Assembly: GCA_934661765.1 (NCBI GenBank)
Contig: CAKUJT010000074.1
Span: 1-11,571 of the forward strand
DNA from: an uncultured Senegalimassilia sp.
GTDB lineage: Bacteria; Actinomycetota; Coriobacteriia; Coriobacteriales; Eggerthellaceae
Length of the DNA stretch: 11,571 nt
Direction: 5' to 3'
Part shown: in pieces, positions 1 through 6,836 of the stretch
How the letters are laid out: each line of letters opens with the position of its first letter
How positions within the stretch are numbered: the stretch's first letter is position 1
Made by a program: the position numbers and the translations under genes
Notes under the pieces: model-generated
What the model was told of the DNA's origin: nothing
Seen by the model: only the letters and a program-made list of their open reading frames with translations
Databases searched by the model: none

Positions 1-74
1 TTCAGCTATACCCTTCCCACTACCGGGCGGGTTCGGGACTTTCACCCGTTAGATTTTGCCCATGCCGGGCGCAC
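1..74 (-). mobile_element. 5' end of a group IIC intron (truncated by window edge)
   Basis: Read on the minus strand from position 74, the sequence begins GTGCGCCCGGCATGGGC and continues with CGGGTGAAAGTCCCGAAC. This is the hallmark 5' end and domain I start of bacterial group IIC introns and closely resembles the Oceanobacillus iheyensis intron as I remember it. The intron runs off the left edge, so its remaining RNA domains and any reverse-transcriptase/maturase ORF cannot be seen. It starts 9 nt after a rho-independent terminator stem, and insertion just downstream of terminator hairpins is the known target preference of class C introns. The plus strand is open here and translates to a peptide (...GRVRDFHPL...), but this is a shadow of the ribozyme. 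Confidence 0.88.
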
Positions 75-107
75 ATGAAAAATTGCTCCCCGCAGGGGGA
101 GCAAAAA
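75..107 (-). terminator. Rho-independent terminator of the padR-HAAS operon; intron target site
   Basis: A 9-bp stem (83-91 with 96-104; GCTCCCC/GGGGAGC core, 4-nt loop) is followed on the minus strand by AATTTTTCAT and then directly by the intron 5' end at 74. It lies about 70 nt after the HAAS gene stop and is the natural terminator of that operon. Hairpin plus T-tract is the class C intron insertion motif. Confidence 0.85.
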
Positions 108-175
108 TGAAAAAGCGTTATAAGCCAGGGAAATTCTCGGAATGAAACAAAAAGGTGAGTGAAACCGCATTGCAA

Positions 176-586
176 TCATTCATCGTCCGCTTCATGTCTC
201 TCAATCACGGTTACAATCTCCTCGATATATCCATTGTCGTAAGACCGGTGCCGCAGCCAGATTCCGCCAATGACCACAACCCAAACCAAAATAGCGGCTA
301 ACGCCGCACTGAAAACGATGCGCACAATTCTCTGGCGAATACGCATATCGTGCAGAAATTCTGCCACGCTCATATTCTCCATATAGCTCTCCACAATCTG
401 CCGGGGCGTTCCGAACCGGGCAGACAGCGATGCCATGTCCACCGAAGCGTCCTCCTGCGTCTGCTCGTAAACGGACTGCTTGATTTGCTGCATCAACGCC
501 CGCTTTGTTTTGCCCGGAACGGGCAGCTCCCGGCTGACTTTGTGTAAATATCGCCGGATTACAACATTCTTTTTTCTATCATTCAT
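176..586 (-). CDS. HAAS/DUF1700-like single-TM membrane protein, partner of PadR
   Basis: This 136-aa protein has a charged helical N-terminal half (about residues 1-80) with the RYL-x-V-x-REL and RFGTPRQIVESY patterns typical of HAAS/DUF1700-type domains. These sit next to PadR regulators in Firmicutes and are thought to be membrane-linked accessory proteins. One hydrophobic segment at residues 88-111 is followed by a short charged tail. The start ATG lies inside the end of padR with an 8-bp overlap (ATGAATGA), and an AGGGGA ribosome site lies 6-7 nt upstream, so the two are translationally coupled. Family assignment is by resemblance. The biochemical role is unknown, though acting with PadR in envelope or transport control is plausible. 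Translation of the ORF is certain; the family name is moderately certain. Confidence 0.8.
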   Translation of the reverse strand: MNDRKKNVVIRRYLHKVSRELPVPGKTKRALMQQIKQSVYEQTQEDASVDMASLSARFGTPRQIVESYMENMSVAEFLHDMRIRQRIVRIVFSAALAAILVWVVVIGGIWLRHRSYDNGYIEEIVTVIERHEADDE

Positions 587-920
587 GTTCTTCCCCTATA
601 ATCATAAAAACGCCCTGAACAACAGACCGGTACTCCGCAACCATTTCCCTGAGCTGCTGTGTACCGGCGGGTTCCAGATGGTAAAGGATACGCTGCCGCC
701 GCTTCCCCACCGGAATCTTCCGGCTGGAAATCAGCCCTGCATCCTCCAGCTTATACAAGACCGGGTATAATGACCCCTCCTGTGTGGTAATCAGCCCGCC
801 ACTGCGCTTGGAGACTTCTTCCACCAGCTGATACCCATACATATCTTCCCGCTCCAGGAGCGCCAGCACCACCAGCGACATCACCCCTCGGCGGAAACGT
901 AACTGCTCAACATCCGCCAT
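579..920 (-). CDS. PadR family transcriptional regulator
   Basis: The 113-aa protein (from MADVEQLRF) is a standard PadR winged-helix repressor. The N-terminal helix RRGVMSLVVLALLE, the YGYQLVEEVSKRSGG segment, the recognition region EGSLYPVLYKLEDAGLI and the wing RQRILYHLEPAG are all in canonical order and length. An upstream TTG at 974 would add 18 residues, but it lies inside the -35 box of the gene's own promoter (946-974). The ATG at 920 has GGAG 8 nt upstream, so 920 is chosen. The gene is first in a two-gene operon with the HAAS-like gene. It diverges from the secreted-protein gene at 1107, so PadR may control both promoters (inference). PadR proteins generally repress their own operon and a neighbouring target in response to a ligand or stress; the ligand here is unknown. 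Confidence 0.93.
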   Translation of the reverse strand: MADVEQLRFRRGVMSLVVLALLEREDMYGYQLVEEVSKRSGGLITTQEGSLYPVLYKLEDAGLISSRKIPVGKRRQRILYHLEPAGTQQLREMVAEYRSVVQGVFMIIGEEHE

Positions 921-945
921 ACGACACGCTCCATTTCCTGAGACT

Positions 946-974
946 ATTATAATTATTAAGATTTTATTGTTCAA
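946..974 (-). promoter_or_regulatory. Sigma-A promoter of padR
   Basis: On the minus strand TTGAAC (974-969), a 17-bp spacer and TATAAT (951-946) form a near-consensus promoter. Predicted transcription starts about 19 nt before the padR ATG at 920. It lies back to back with the plus-strand promoter at 997-1025, with only 22 bp between the two -35 boxes, so one bound regulator could control both. Confidence 0.8.
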
Positions 975-996
975 TGCCTATGTTAGAAAAATATTG

Positions 997-1025
997 TTGA
1001 CAGAATGTATGTGCCGCCTTATAAT
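997..1025 (+). promoter_or_regulatory. Perfect-consensus sigma-A promoter of the secreted Ig-like protein gene
   Basis: TTGACA (997-1002), 17 bp and TATAAT (1020-1025) match the housekeeping consensus exactly. Transcription would start near 1032, giving a leader of about 75 nt before the ATG at 1107. Confidence 0.88.
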
Positions 1026-1106
1026 TTACTTGAAGGATAAACCGTGTACACAAACGTTTTTCCTTCCATTTCACCCGCGGCTGAGAACCGCAGAAAGGAC
1101 TTTATC

Positions 1107-2012
1107 ATGAAGAAATTAAACGGTATCACACTTCTGCTTGCGCTTCTTTTGCTCGTGCAAGCGATAGCACTCCCCGTCTGCGCGGAAGCCAATCAGGATG
1201 CCAGGCATCTCCAGATTTCCGTAACGGTGGATGAAAACGCCGGGTTTACCACGATTTCATCTGAACAGCTGGACGGTGCCTACCCGGATGACATCATTTA
1301 TGACAATGTAACGAATGTCTGCATTCTGGTTGACGGCGAAGAAAAGCCCCTTGAAGATGCCGTCCGCGCGGGGGACATCTCCGTTTATGAAATGGTTGCC
1401 TATGCCCAGATGGATGCCCAGGCCGGGATTTGCCAGGAAAAGGCAAACTCCAAAAACGGACTGGCATATTTCACCTACCGCTATCCAGAGTATGACCTGA
1501 TGACCGCCCACGACATCTATGAAACACCGGACGGCAAGGAACATCTTATCCGCTTTTTCGGTGTCCTGAAAACCGGCACCAAGCTGACGATGGTGTATCC
1601 CGACGAAACCAGTCCCTACAGGTACATGATTGACCGGGAGGATTGGGGCATCGATTTCCAGGTGAAATCCGTCACCCCCACCGGCATCGTCCTGGACTGC
1701 AAGCAGTCCGGCGGCCAGCAGCTCGGGGAACTTGCAATCATGGATTACGTCATTTACCGCACCGCGGAAGACACCCCACGCACCCCGCTGGAAAGAAGTG
1801 ATTTCGTGTGGGAGGAACCGGTTGCCACCGTGCTACAGAATCAGGAATCGGAAATTTCCCTGGATTGGACGGCCCTGTACGGCGAACTGCCCAGCGGCAC
1901 CTATGCCATTCGGATGCTCATCCATGATTTCTTCTCCCCTTCCGCTGTGAACAGCATGATGAAGGATTTCACCGATGAGCAGCTCTATCAGATAGATTTT
2001 ACGATTGAATAA
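1107..2012 (+). CDS. Secreted protein with C-terminal bacterial Ig-like domain
   Basis: The protein is 301 aa. MKKLNGITLLLALLLLVQ and following residues to about 26 form a Sec signal peptide with an AxA-like cleavage site (CAEA). The cysteine context (LPVC) is not a convincing lipobox, so it is probably released or wall-associated rather than a lipoprotein. The middle (about 30-190) is unrecognised. The C-terminal part, with LDWTALYGELPSGTY and then IRMLIHD, has the W-x3-YG-x-L-x2-G-x-Y pattern of a bacterial Ig-like domain common in clostridial extracellular proteins. The start is the ATG with AAAGGA about 8 nt upstream. An in-frame GTG at 1044 would place 21 extra residues before the signal peptide and lies only about 12 nt after the predicted transcription start, so it is rejected. 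The gene is monocistronic from a strong promoter and divergent from padR. Function unknown. Confidence 0.85.
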   Translation: MKKLNGITLLLALLLLVQAIALPVCAEANQDARHLQISVTVDENAGFTTISSEQLDGAYPDDIIYDNVTNVCILVDGEEKPLEDAVRAGDISVYEMVAYAQMDAQAGICQEKANSKNGLAYFTYRYPEYDLMTAHDIYETPDGKEHLIRFFGVLKTGTKLTMVYPDETSPYRYMIDREDWGIDFQVKSVTPTGIVLDCKQSGGQQLGELAIMDYVIYRTAEDTPRTPLERSDFVWEEPVATVLQNQESEISLDWTALYGELPSGTYAIRMLIHDFFSPSAVNSMMKDFTDEQLYQIDFTIE

Positions 2013-2026
2013 TCCGCCATACGTCA

Positions 2027-2062
2027 AAATCAGCCAGCGTATTTTCTTACGCTGGCTGATTT
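2027..2062. terminator. Bidirectional terminator between convergent genes
   Basis: A perfect 15-bp stem (2027-2041 with 2048-2062, 6-nt loop, core CAGCCAGCG/CGCTGGCTG) is flanked by T-rich sequence on both strands. It serves the secreted-protein gene ending at 2012 and the LRR lipoprotein gene, whose minus-strand stop is 1 nt from the stem. Confidence 0.9.
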
Positions 2063-2063
2063 C

Positions 2064-3665
2064 TTATTTTCCTTCTGCCGATTGCTGGGCACGAATGAGC
2101 TTATCCACCTGGTCCAGATTAAAGACCTCACGCACCTTTTTATAGAACTCGGTGTAGTGGTAGCCGTTGTCGGTGTATCGCCAACCAGCACCGGCGTAGG
2201 GGTCCTTTCCGGTAAAGACGGCGGTAGCATCCGGGTGAATTTCCTTGAACTGCTTCTGCTCGTCTGCCGCTACCCGGGTCTGCTTGCAGAACAGATTCTG
2301 AATGGGCAGACCGTCCAGGGGCATGAGACTGCTGACCTTGGTGTAGCAGATGTTCAGATATTTCAGGTTGGCGCAGCCTGCCAGGGGGCTGAGATCCGAC
2401 AGCTTCAGGCAGTTGGCAAGCTCCAGATATTCCAGCTTCTTGCAGTTTTCAAAGCCGGAGAGGTCACTGGCGGCGCAGCCGGAGAGAATCAGGATTTCCA
2501 ATTCCGGCATATAGCCGATGAAGCTCAAATCCGTCAGGGTGTCGTTGTGACCCATGTCAATGTATTTGACACTGCGGACATACCGAAGCTCACTGCAAGT
2601 GGAGTCGGTGACGTTGTAAACGGAGCGGATGGTGGTAGCGTTTGTCAGAGCGGTGTAGCGGCCGTCGGTGCCGTAGTATACCCGCCACACCAAATCCACA
2701 TCGTCATAATCCTGACGGATGGAGTCTAAGAATTCACTGCTCAGGCCGCACCGGTCGAGAATCAGAGAGGAGCCGGGTGCCATAATGCTCAACGCTTCCC
2801 GGATTTCTGCCTCGGCATCGGTGGTCAGGCTCAGCTTTTCAAATTTGATTTCCGTGTCAGAGGTGGAAACCGTCCGCCCGAACAGGCTGAATACATAGTG
2901 GAAGCGCACATCCGGTGCTGCCTCCACCAGCCGCTTTACATCCTGCCGGGATAGCTCGCAGGTGCCGTTGGGGGTCATCAGCTCAGCATAGTTCAGGTTG
3001 GGCAGCGCCTCCAAAATGCCAATCACCGGGGTGATTTCGTCCACGGTCATGCCCGCCAGATTCACCGTCTGGGTGTCCTCGCCGAATTCCGTGCCCCGGA
3101 AGCTGACGGTGTAGGTAATCTCCACATCGGGATAGGCTGCCCGGAGTGCCTCAATCTCGGAATATTTCAAAGTCGTCCGCGGCAGATGCAGGGTTTTCAG
3201 ATTGGGCAGGTAAACCAGGTTTGTGCGCAGCACAGGGAAGGTTACCCCCTCGCCGGGAATGGAAATGTTTTCTGACCAGGAAATGGCAGTGGTAATCCCA
3301 AAGTCCACGGTATATGTAACATCCACCTGGGGATGATTCTGGATATACACCATGATGGCGGTGTAGCAGGTGCTGCCGGACAAATCCAGCGTCCGCAAGT
3401 TGGGATAATTGTCCAGCTCCCGAATGGTATCCTCCGTCACCACCATAGAAAGACTTTCGATTCCAGAAAGGTCTTGGGTCTCAGGGACGGTGACATTCCA
3501 TTCCTCGGGAATGACGGAAACCGTCTCTCCGGTGGGGTCATAGGGAACCGTGGCCGGTGGGGTCTCCGCATTCTGCCCCGATTTTGGAAAAAGGTCTGCA
3601 CAGCCGGTAAGCATTGCCGCCAGACAGACGAGAAAAAACAGATATGGAATTTTCTTTCGTTTCAT
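2064..3665 (-). CDS. Leucine-rich-repeat lipoprotein
   Basis: The 533-aa protein begins with a positively charged and hydrophobic leader ending in a good lipobox, LTGC (residues 19-22), so it should be a lipidated surface protein anchored at C22. Residues about 68-330 hold four diverged modules of roughly 70 residues, each with an LRR-like strand followed by a helix and a closing beta segment (P-x-V-x-V/I-x-YTV-x-F, at about 112, 179, 251 and 322). Residues about 375-460 hold typical short LRRs (LEILILSGCAASDLSGFENC, LEYLELANCLKLSDLSPLAG, LKYLNICYTKVSSLMPLDG). The charged C-terminal tail has no wall anchor. LRR lipoproteins of this kind are thought to mediate protein-protein contact at the surface; the partner here is unknown. 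The ATG has GGAGG 11 nt upstream, a long but workable spacing, and its own promoter lies at 3703-3731. The gene appears intact and monocistronic. Confidence 0.9.
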   Translation of the reverse strand: MKRKKIPYLFFLVCLAAMLTGCADLFPKSGQNAETPPATVPYDPTGETVSVIPEEWNVTVPETQDLSGIESLSMVVTEDTIRELDNYPNLRTLDLSGSTCYTAIMVYIQNHPQVDVTYTVDFGITTAISWSENISIPGEGVTFPVLRTNLVYLPNLKTLHLPRTTLKYSEIEALRAAYPDVEITYTVSFRGTEFGEDTQTVNLAGMTVDEITPVIGILEALPNLNYAELMTPNGTCELSRQDVKRLVEAAPDVRFHYVFSLFGRTVSTSDTEIKFEKLSLTTDAEAEIREALSIMAPGSSLILDRCGLSSEFLDSIRQDYDDVDLVWRVYYGTDGRYTALTNATTIRSVYNVTDSTCSELRYVRSVKYIDMGHNDTLTDLSFIGYMPELEILILSGCAASDLSGFENCKKLEYLELANCLKLSDLSPLAGCANLKYLNICYTKVSSLMPLDGLPIQNLFCKQTRVAADEQKQFKEIHPDATAVFTGKDPYAGAGWRYTDNGYHYTEFYKKVREVFNLDQVDKLIRAQQSAEGK

Positions 3666-3702
3666 CTTTAAAAGAGCCTCCGGGCAACATCATTTACAGG
3701 AG

Positions 3703-3731
3703 ACTATATCACAAATTACGGGTGATTTCAA
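3703..3731 (-). promoter_or_regulatory. Sigma-A promoter of the LRR lipoprotein gene
   Basis: On the minus strand TTGAAA (3731-3726), a 17-bp spacer and TATAGT (3708-3703) lie about 40 nt before the ATG at 3665. Confidence 0.75.
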
Positions 3732-3800
3732 GGAATCCTGCCAATATTCATTTTTTCTTAATGTAGAAAAGCGGGGCTTCTTTCCTCCCCTCCCCTATGC

Positions 3801-3836
3801 AAAAAGCCAGCGCGGACGGCTTTGGGCCATCCGCGC
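3801..3836 (-). terminator. Terminator of the spore-protein gene
   Basis: An 11-bp GC-rich stem (3810-3820 with 3826-3836, one G.T wobble on the minus strand) is followed on that strand by TGGCTTTTT. It sits 12 nt after the stop of the truncated spore-protein gene. It now also lies downstream of the recombinase gene, so element transcripts reading out through the junction would end here. Confidence 0.85.
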
Positions 3837-3848
3837 CGGGGATAGGTC

Positions 3849-3965
3849 TTACTGCATACTCTGCTCGTAAGACTCAATCATTTTCTTGACCATCTGGCCA
3901 CCCACGGAACCGGCTTCACGGGAAGTCAGGTCGCCGTTGTAACCCTGCTTCAGGTTGACACCCAT
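3849..3965 (-). pseudogene. 3' part of an alpha/beta-type small acid-soluble spore protein gene, cut by element insertion
   Basis: The minus strand encodes MGVNLKQGYNGDLTSREAG followed by SVGGQMVKKMIESYEQSMQ and a TAA stop. This is the conserved C-terminal half of clostridial alpha/beta SASPs, the DNA-binding proteins that protect spore DNA (TSR-x2-GSVGG-x2-V/T-K core). The N-terminal half, normally about 25-45 residues including the sequence before the E-(F/L/M)-G site cut by the germination protease, is absent. Upstream of GAA-ATG the reading turns into unrelated residues as it enters the element, so the break is at about 3966-3970. The ATG at 3965 is fortuitous, with only AAGGGA almost touching it, so a stable product is unlikely. 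The missing half should lie at the far end of the element, outside this window. SASP genes are usually multicopy, which would make the disruption tolerable. Confidence 0.9.
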
Positions 3966-3997
3966 TTCCCTTGGTGTATCTATTACATAGTGAACTC
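3961..3997. other. Element-chromosome attachment junction
   Basis: Spore-protein coding sequence stops matching at about 3966-3970, and the recombinase stop codon is at 3998-4000, leaving only about 30 bp for an attachment half-site. A recombinase gene ending this close to the edge is typical of serine-recombinase elements. The exact crossover dinucleotide cannot be fixed without the other end or an empty site. Confidence 0.7.
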
Positions 3998-5761
3998 TTA
4001 TATTTCGATTGCTTCCTCGGCACTATCAGATTGAACGGGGAACTCTTTGACAAGGTCTCGGTTGGGGAGCGTGCCAATGAACTTGTAATAAATTGTGACA
4101 CTTTGTTGGTAAGCGGCATACTTGCGGGGAGCCTTGATATACCCATCTGGCAAAATTTTGGGACCCACAACAATTTTGTCAATAAAGGTTATCAGGGTGT
4201 CACGGTCAAGAACTTCAATGCGAGAAAACTGCTTAGCCAGAGCGAAGAATCTGTCATAGTTCGAGCGGACCTCAGAATATGGGGACGGGGCGTTGAGTAA
4301 TTCAAGGTCAGATTCAAGCCCTGACGCTTCCTTTTCGAGGCTTGTAACCATGCTTTCCAGCCGACTGTCGGACAGCTTTCCCTCCGCATTGTCAATATAG
4401 AGTTTTTCGATGGTTCGATCAATGATTTTCAAACGCATCCTGGCTTTTTCAATTTTACTTTCCCGTACTTTTTCTGAATTGGATGCATTCATTTCCGCAA
4501 GCACACTGTTTACAAGAGAATCAATTTCTTCATCCGTAAGACTGATTAGTGAATTCAGGTCCTGACGAACCAACTCAAGAAAATCAGAGTATTTTATATC
4601 TACTCCTTGACAGGGATTTGCATACCGCTTGCTTTTGTGATTGCAGGATAGAAACCAGTATTTCTCCCGCTCCCCCTTATAAACTGTACCGGAAGAACAC
4701 AAAGAATAACCGCATAGTCCACAGACGGCAACGCCGCCAAAGATGCTCTTGCGAACGTGATCATACTGCCGGTAGTCACGGTTTCCTTGTATCAAGTTTG
4801 CTTGAGCCTTATCAAAGGTCATTTGGTCGATAAGCGGTTCATGCGTTCCGTCAGTAATGACCCAATCTTCTTTCGGAATGGATAATTTCTTCTTTGATTT
4901 TAGGCTTGCCTTTCTTGTCTTCCCCAGAATGGTTTTGCCAAGATAAACCTGATTGTTAATAATCCGCTTGACGGTTGTATAGTTCCAATAATCTGTAGCA
5001 CGGGCAGCACCGGCATCTGTGAAGTTATCACGATATAGGGCACGATATTTTAGAGGGGTGATAACGCCTGCGTTGGTTAAATCCTGCGCAATGGTGATGC
5101 AGGATTTTCCACCGGCGGCGCTTCGGAAAATCTGTGCAACGATTGGTGCGGTTTCCTCATCGGGAATCAGACGACTTTTATCTTTAGGGTCTTTCTTGTA
5201 ACCAAAGGGGGCGCAAGCGCAGTATTCACCTTTGCTTCGCTTCATTTTGAAAACGTCGCGTACTTTCCTGGAGCTGTCACGAAGATAAACTTCGTTCATG
5301 GCAAATTGGAACGGTGCCATAACGTTTTCCAGTTCTGAATCAAAATTATCAGCGATAGCGATATAATGGATTTGATGCTCGGGGAAAAACTGTTCTGCGT
5401 AATAACTGGATTCGCGCATGTCACGCCCAAGACGGGACAGGTCTTTTGTTATGACCATGTTGGCTTTCCCGGACTCGAGTGCTCGCATCATTTTCTGAAA
5501 GCCGGGGCGTTCAAAGTTGCCACCAGACCAGCCATCATCAATAAAGGACTCAAGAAGCACGATTCCATTGCGAACGCAGTAGTCTTTCACGATTTTTTCT
5601 TGATTCAGGATACTGGAGGACTGACCTTCGTTGGCTTCTTCTTGGGAAAGCCGATAATAGGCATAAGCAATTGCAACACGGGAACTTGGATTGGCGGGCC
5701 TCCTTTTATTGGTGTTGTAAGAATAGAATGTTGGCTTAGTAGCTGTAAGATTTGATTTCAT
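3998..5761 (-). CDS. Large serine recombinase (element integrase, DUF4368 type)
   Basis: The 587-aa protein has the full large-serine-recombinase layout. The N-terminal resolvase domain (about 28-170) carries catalytic Ser39 in YYRLS and the SRLGRD motif at 109-114. A recombinase DNA-binding domain follows (about 180-320), then a zinc ribbon with C347-x2-C350...C373...C384, a charged coiled-coil region (about 405-490), and a C-terminal DUF4368-like tail ending ...SVTIYYKFIG near residue 563. Such enzymes integrate and excise elements by a Ser-linked double-strand exchange at a short core; TnpX/TndX are relatives. The ATG has AAGGAG 7 nt upstream and overlaps the stop of the preceding 61-aa gene (ATGA). 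It lies last in the operon, about 30 bp from the chromosome junction, as expected for the enzyme that made the junction. All catalytic motifs are intact, so it is probably active. Confidence 0.95.
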   Translation of the reverse strand: MKSNLTATKPTFYSYNTNKRRPANPSSRVAIAYAYYRLSQEEANEGQSSSILNQEKIVKDYCVRNGIVLLESFIDDGWSGGNFERPGFQKMMRALESGKANMVITKDLSRLGRDMRESSYYAEQFFPEHQIHYIAIADNFDSELENVMAPFQFAMNEVYLRDSSRKVRDVFKMKRSKGEYCACAPFGYKKDPKDKSRLIPDEETAPIVAQIFRSAAGGKSCITIAQDLTNAGVITPLKYRALYRDNFTDAGAARATDYWNYTTVKRIINNQVYLGKTILGKTRKASLKSKKKLSIPKEDWVITDGTHEPLIDQMTFDKAQANLIQGNRDYRQYDHVRKSIFGGVAVCGLCGYSLCSSGTVYKGEREKYWFLSCNHKSKRYANPCQGVDIKYSDFLELVRQDLNSLISLTDEEIDSLVNSVLAEMNASNSEKVRESKIEKARMRLKIIDRTIEKLYIDNAEGKLSDSRLESMVTSLEKEASGLESDLELLNAPSPYSEVRSNYDRFFALAKQFSRIEVLDRDTLITFIDKIVVGPKILPDGYIKAPRKYAAYQQSVTIYYKFIGTLPNRDLVKEFPVQSDSAEEAIEI

Positions 5762-5943
5762 TCGGAACTCCTTACAAGCTGACTTCCATCTGTATTATAC
5801 TGGGTAGGTGAGGAGGTTGTCAAAGGTAATACTTGGTGCGAGGATTCTTTCAAACGTTCGGCAACAAGATCAGCAGATGTTTTGGTTCCAACAAAAACAC
5901 GTTGAATCAAATATGTGGCTTTATTTACTTGAAATTGGTCCAT
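5758..5943 (-). CDS. Small transposon-encoded protein, TnpW-like
   Basis: The 61-aa protein starts MDQFQVNKATYLIQRVFVG. The pattern T-Y-x-I/V-x2-x-F followed by a helical segment (ADLVAERLKESS) resembles the TnpW-type small proteins that accompany serine recombinases on clostridial elements. The resemblance is from memory and modest. The stop overlaps the recombinase ATG (ATGA), and the start has GGAGGA 8 nt upstream, so it is clearly translated and coupled to the recombinase. It may act as an accessory or regulatory factor for recombination; no biochemical role is established from the sequence. Confidence 0.75.
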   Translation of the reverse strand: MDQFQVNKATYLIQRVFVGTKTSADLVAERLKESSHQVLPLTTSSPTQYNTDGSQLVRSSE

Positions 5944-5961
5944 AATATTGATTCCTCCAAT

Positions 5962-6189
5962 CTATACTGCCTTATTTTTTCGAGAATTGGAAAAGTTATT
6001 CCCAACTTTCTTCGAAGGAAGAATCACATAGTCCCACCCGAGTCGGATTCCGCAGTAAGAGCATTCGCTGCGCTCCACCTGATATGGATTGAGTCTACGG
6101 ATAGTTGAATGTTTCACATTGTAAAATTGGCGTGCGCATGAAGAACAAAGAACAACCTCAATGCGCGAAGAAGTATTTTTTCGGTACAT
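5962..6189 (-). CDS. Small zinc-ribbon protein of the recombination module
   Basis: The 75-aa protein has two CxxC knuckles, C15-x2-C18 and C43-x2-C46 (24 residues between), indicating a single zinc ribbon, plus a basic C-terminus. Such proteins are common small ORFs in clostridial elements and probably bind nucleic acid, but no specific family is recognised. The ATG at 6189 is preferred because GGGAGG lies 6 nt upstream. An in-frame GTG at 6207 would add six residues and overlap the preceding gene's stop. The stop is TAG, showing that amber works as a stop in this operon. The gene lies between the sigma-like gene and the TnpW-like gene, all in one direction. Confidence 0.75.
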   Translation of the reverse strand: MYRKNTSSRIEVVLCSSCARQFYNVKHSTIRRLNPYQVERSECSYCGIRLGWDYVILPSKKVGNNFSNSRKNKAV

Positions 6190-6203
6190 TTTTGCCCTCC
6201 CTT

Positions 6204-6674
6204 TCACGCAGAAAATAAGTATTTTCCGAGCTTTGTAACATTCCGGGTTATTGTGGATGGTGCTTTTCCTAAAATCCGAGCGATTTCTGTTTTTGTATAT
6301 TCCTCAAAAGCCAGAAGCGTCAGCAATTCCTTATCACGACCAGGAAGTTGCCGTAGCTTCACATAGAGAGCTTCATCGGAAATCTGCTCCATCCATGAGA
6401 AGCGGGATGCTTCGGAAAAGTAATCATCGTTTTTGCTCAACTGCTCCGAGAATTTAAGAAGGAGTGGAGATTCATCCTCATCCCCGGTATCCGTGTCTCC
6501 GATAAAAGGCTACTCCCACTTTGCGATTACGCGTGTATCATTGAAAACCGCAAGATCAAATGCATACATTTCCTCGACAGCATACTCATCCATACCAGCC
6601 TTGAGATATTGCTGACGCAATTTATTCCATTCACGCTCAAAGCGTTTCCGTTCTAGTCCATAATTAAATTTCAT
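6204..6674 (-). pseudogene. Sigma-like helix-turn-helix regulator split by an in-frame amber codon
   Basis: From ATG at 6674 (AAGGAG 6-7 nt upstream) the minus strand encodes 54 residues beginning MKFNYGLERKRFEREWNKLR. A TAG follows at 6512-6510, and the same frame then continues without interruption to TGA at 6204, ending in a sigma-70 region-4-like HTH (KTEIARILGKAPSTITRNVT). The joined 156-codon product matches, in length and order, the sigma-like HTH proteins found upstream of serine recombinases on clostridial elements: acidic linker GDTDTGDEDE, then SRFSWMEQI, then the HTH. The change is therefore a single nonsense codon in an otherwise intact gene. The C-terminal 78 aa could perhaps be made from a TTG at 6440, but its GGAG is only 3 nt away. 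Readthrough, recent decay or a sequencing error are all possible. No convincing promoter was found upstream. Confidence 0.8.
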
Positions 6675-6768
6675 AATGATCTCCTTTGAATTTTGAGTTT
6701 CGGATTGGTCAAAATTCCGGAGATCAGGGATACCGGGCTAGGCTCTCCTGCCATTGAGATAAAAACAT

Positions 6769-6809
6769 AAGAAGTCCTTTCCGCAGAGCAATCCGGGAAA
6801 GGACTTCTT
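6769..6809. terminator. Long hairpin, possible terminator
   Basis: A perfect 14-bp stem (6769-6782 with 6796-6809; AGTCCTTTCC/GGAAAGGACT) has a 13-nt loop. On the plus strand it is followed by a short T run, and on the minus strand by TATGTTTTTATC. It sits between the immA operon terminator and the sigma-like gene, so it could insulate the recombination operon from upstream transcription. Confidence 0.5.
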
Positions 6810-6836
6810 TTCATCGTACAAAGCGCAGCGGGCAAC

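Noticed and set aside
1..78. Plus-strand peptide end (…GRVRDFHPL…) as a truncated gene
   Set aside because: The reverse strand is a textbook group IIC intron 5' end, which explains the sequence; the peptide is its shadow.
921..974. Upstream TTG start for PadR adding 18 residues
   Set aside because: It sits in the -35 box of the padR promoter and upstream of the predicted transcription start; the ATG at 920 has a proper ribosome site.
1044..1106. Upstream GTG start for the secreted protein
   Set aside because: It would bury the signal peptide 21 residues inside the protein and lies right after the predicted transcription start.
2082..2729. 215-codon plus-strand open frame opposite the LRR lipoprotein gene
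   Set aside because: It lies fully inside the lipoprotein gene, has no ribosome site or promoter, and its hydrophobic repeats mirror the LRR codons.
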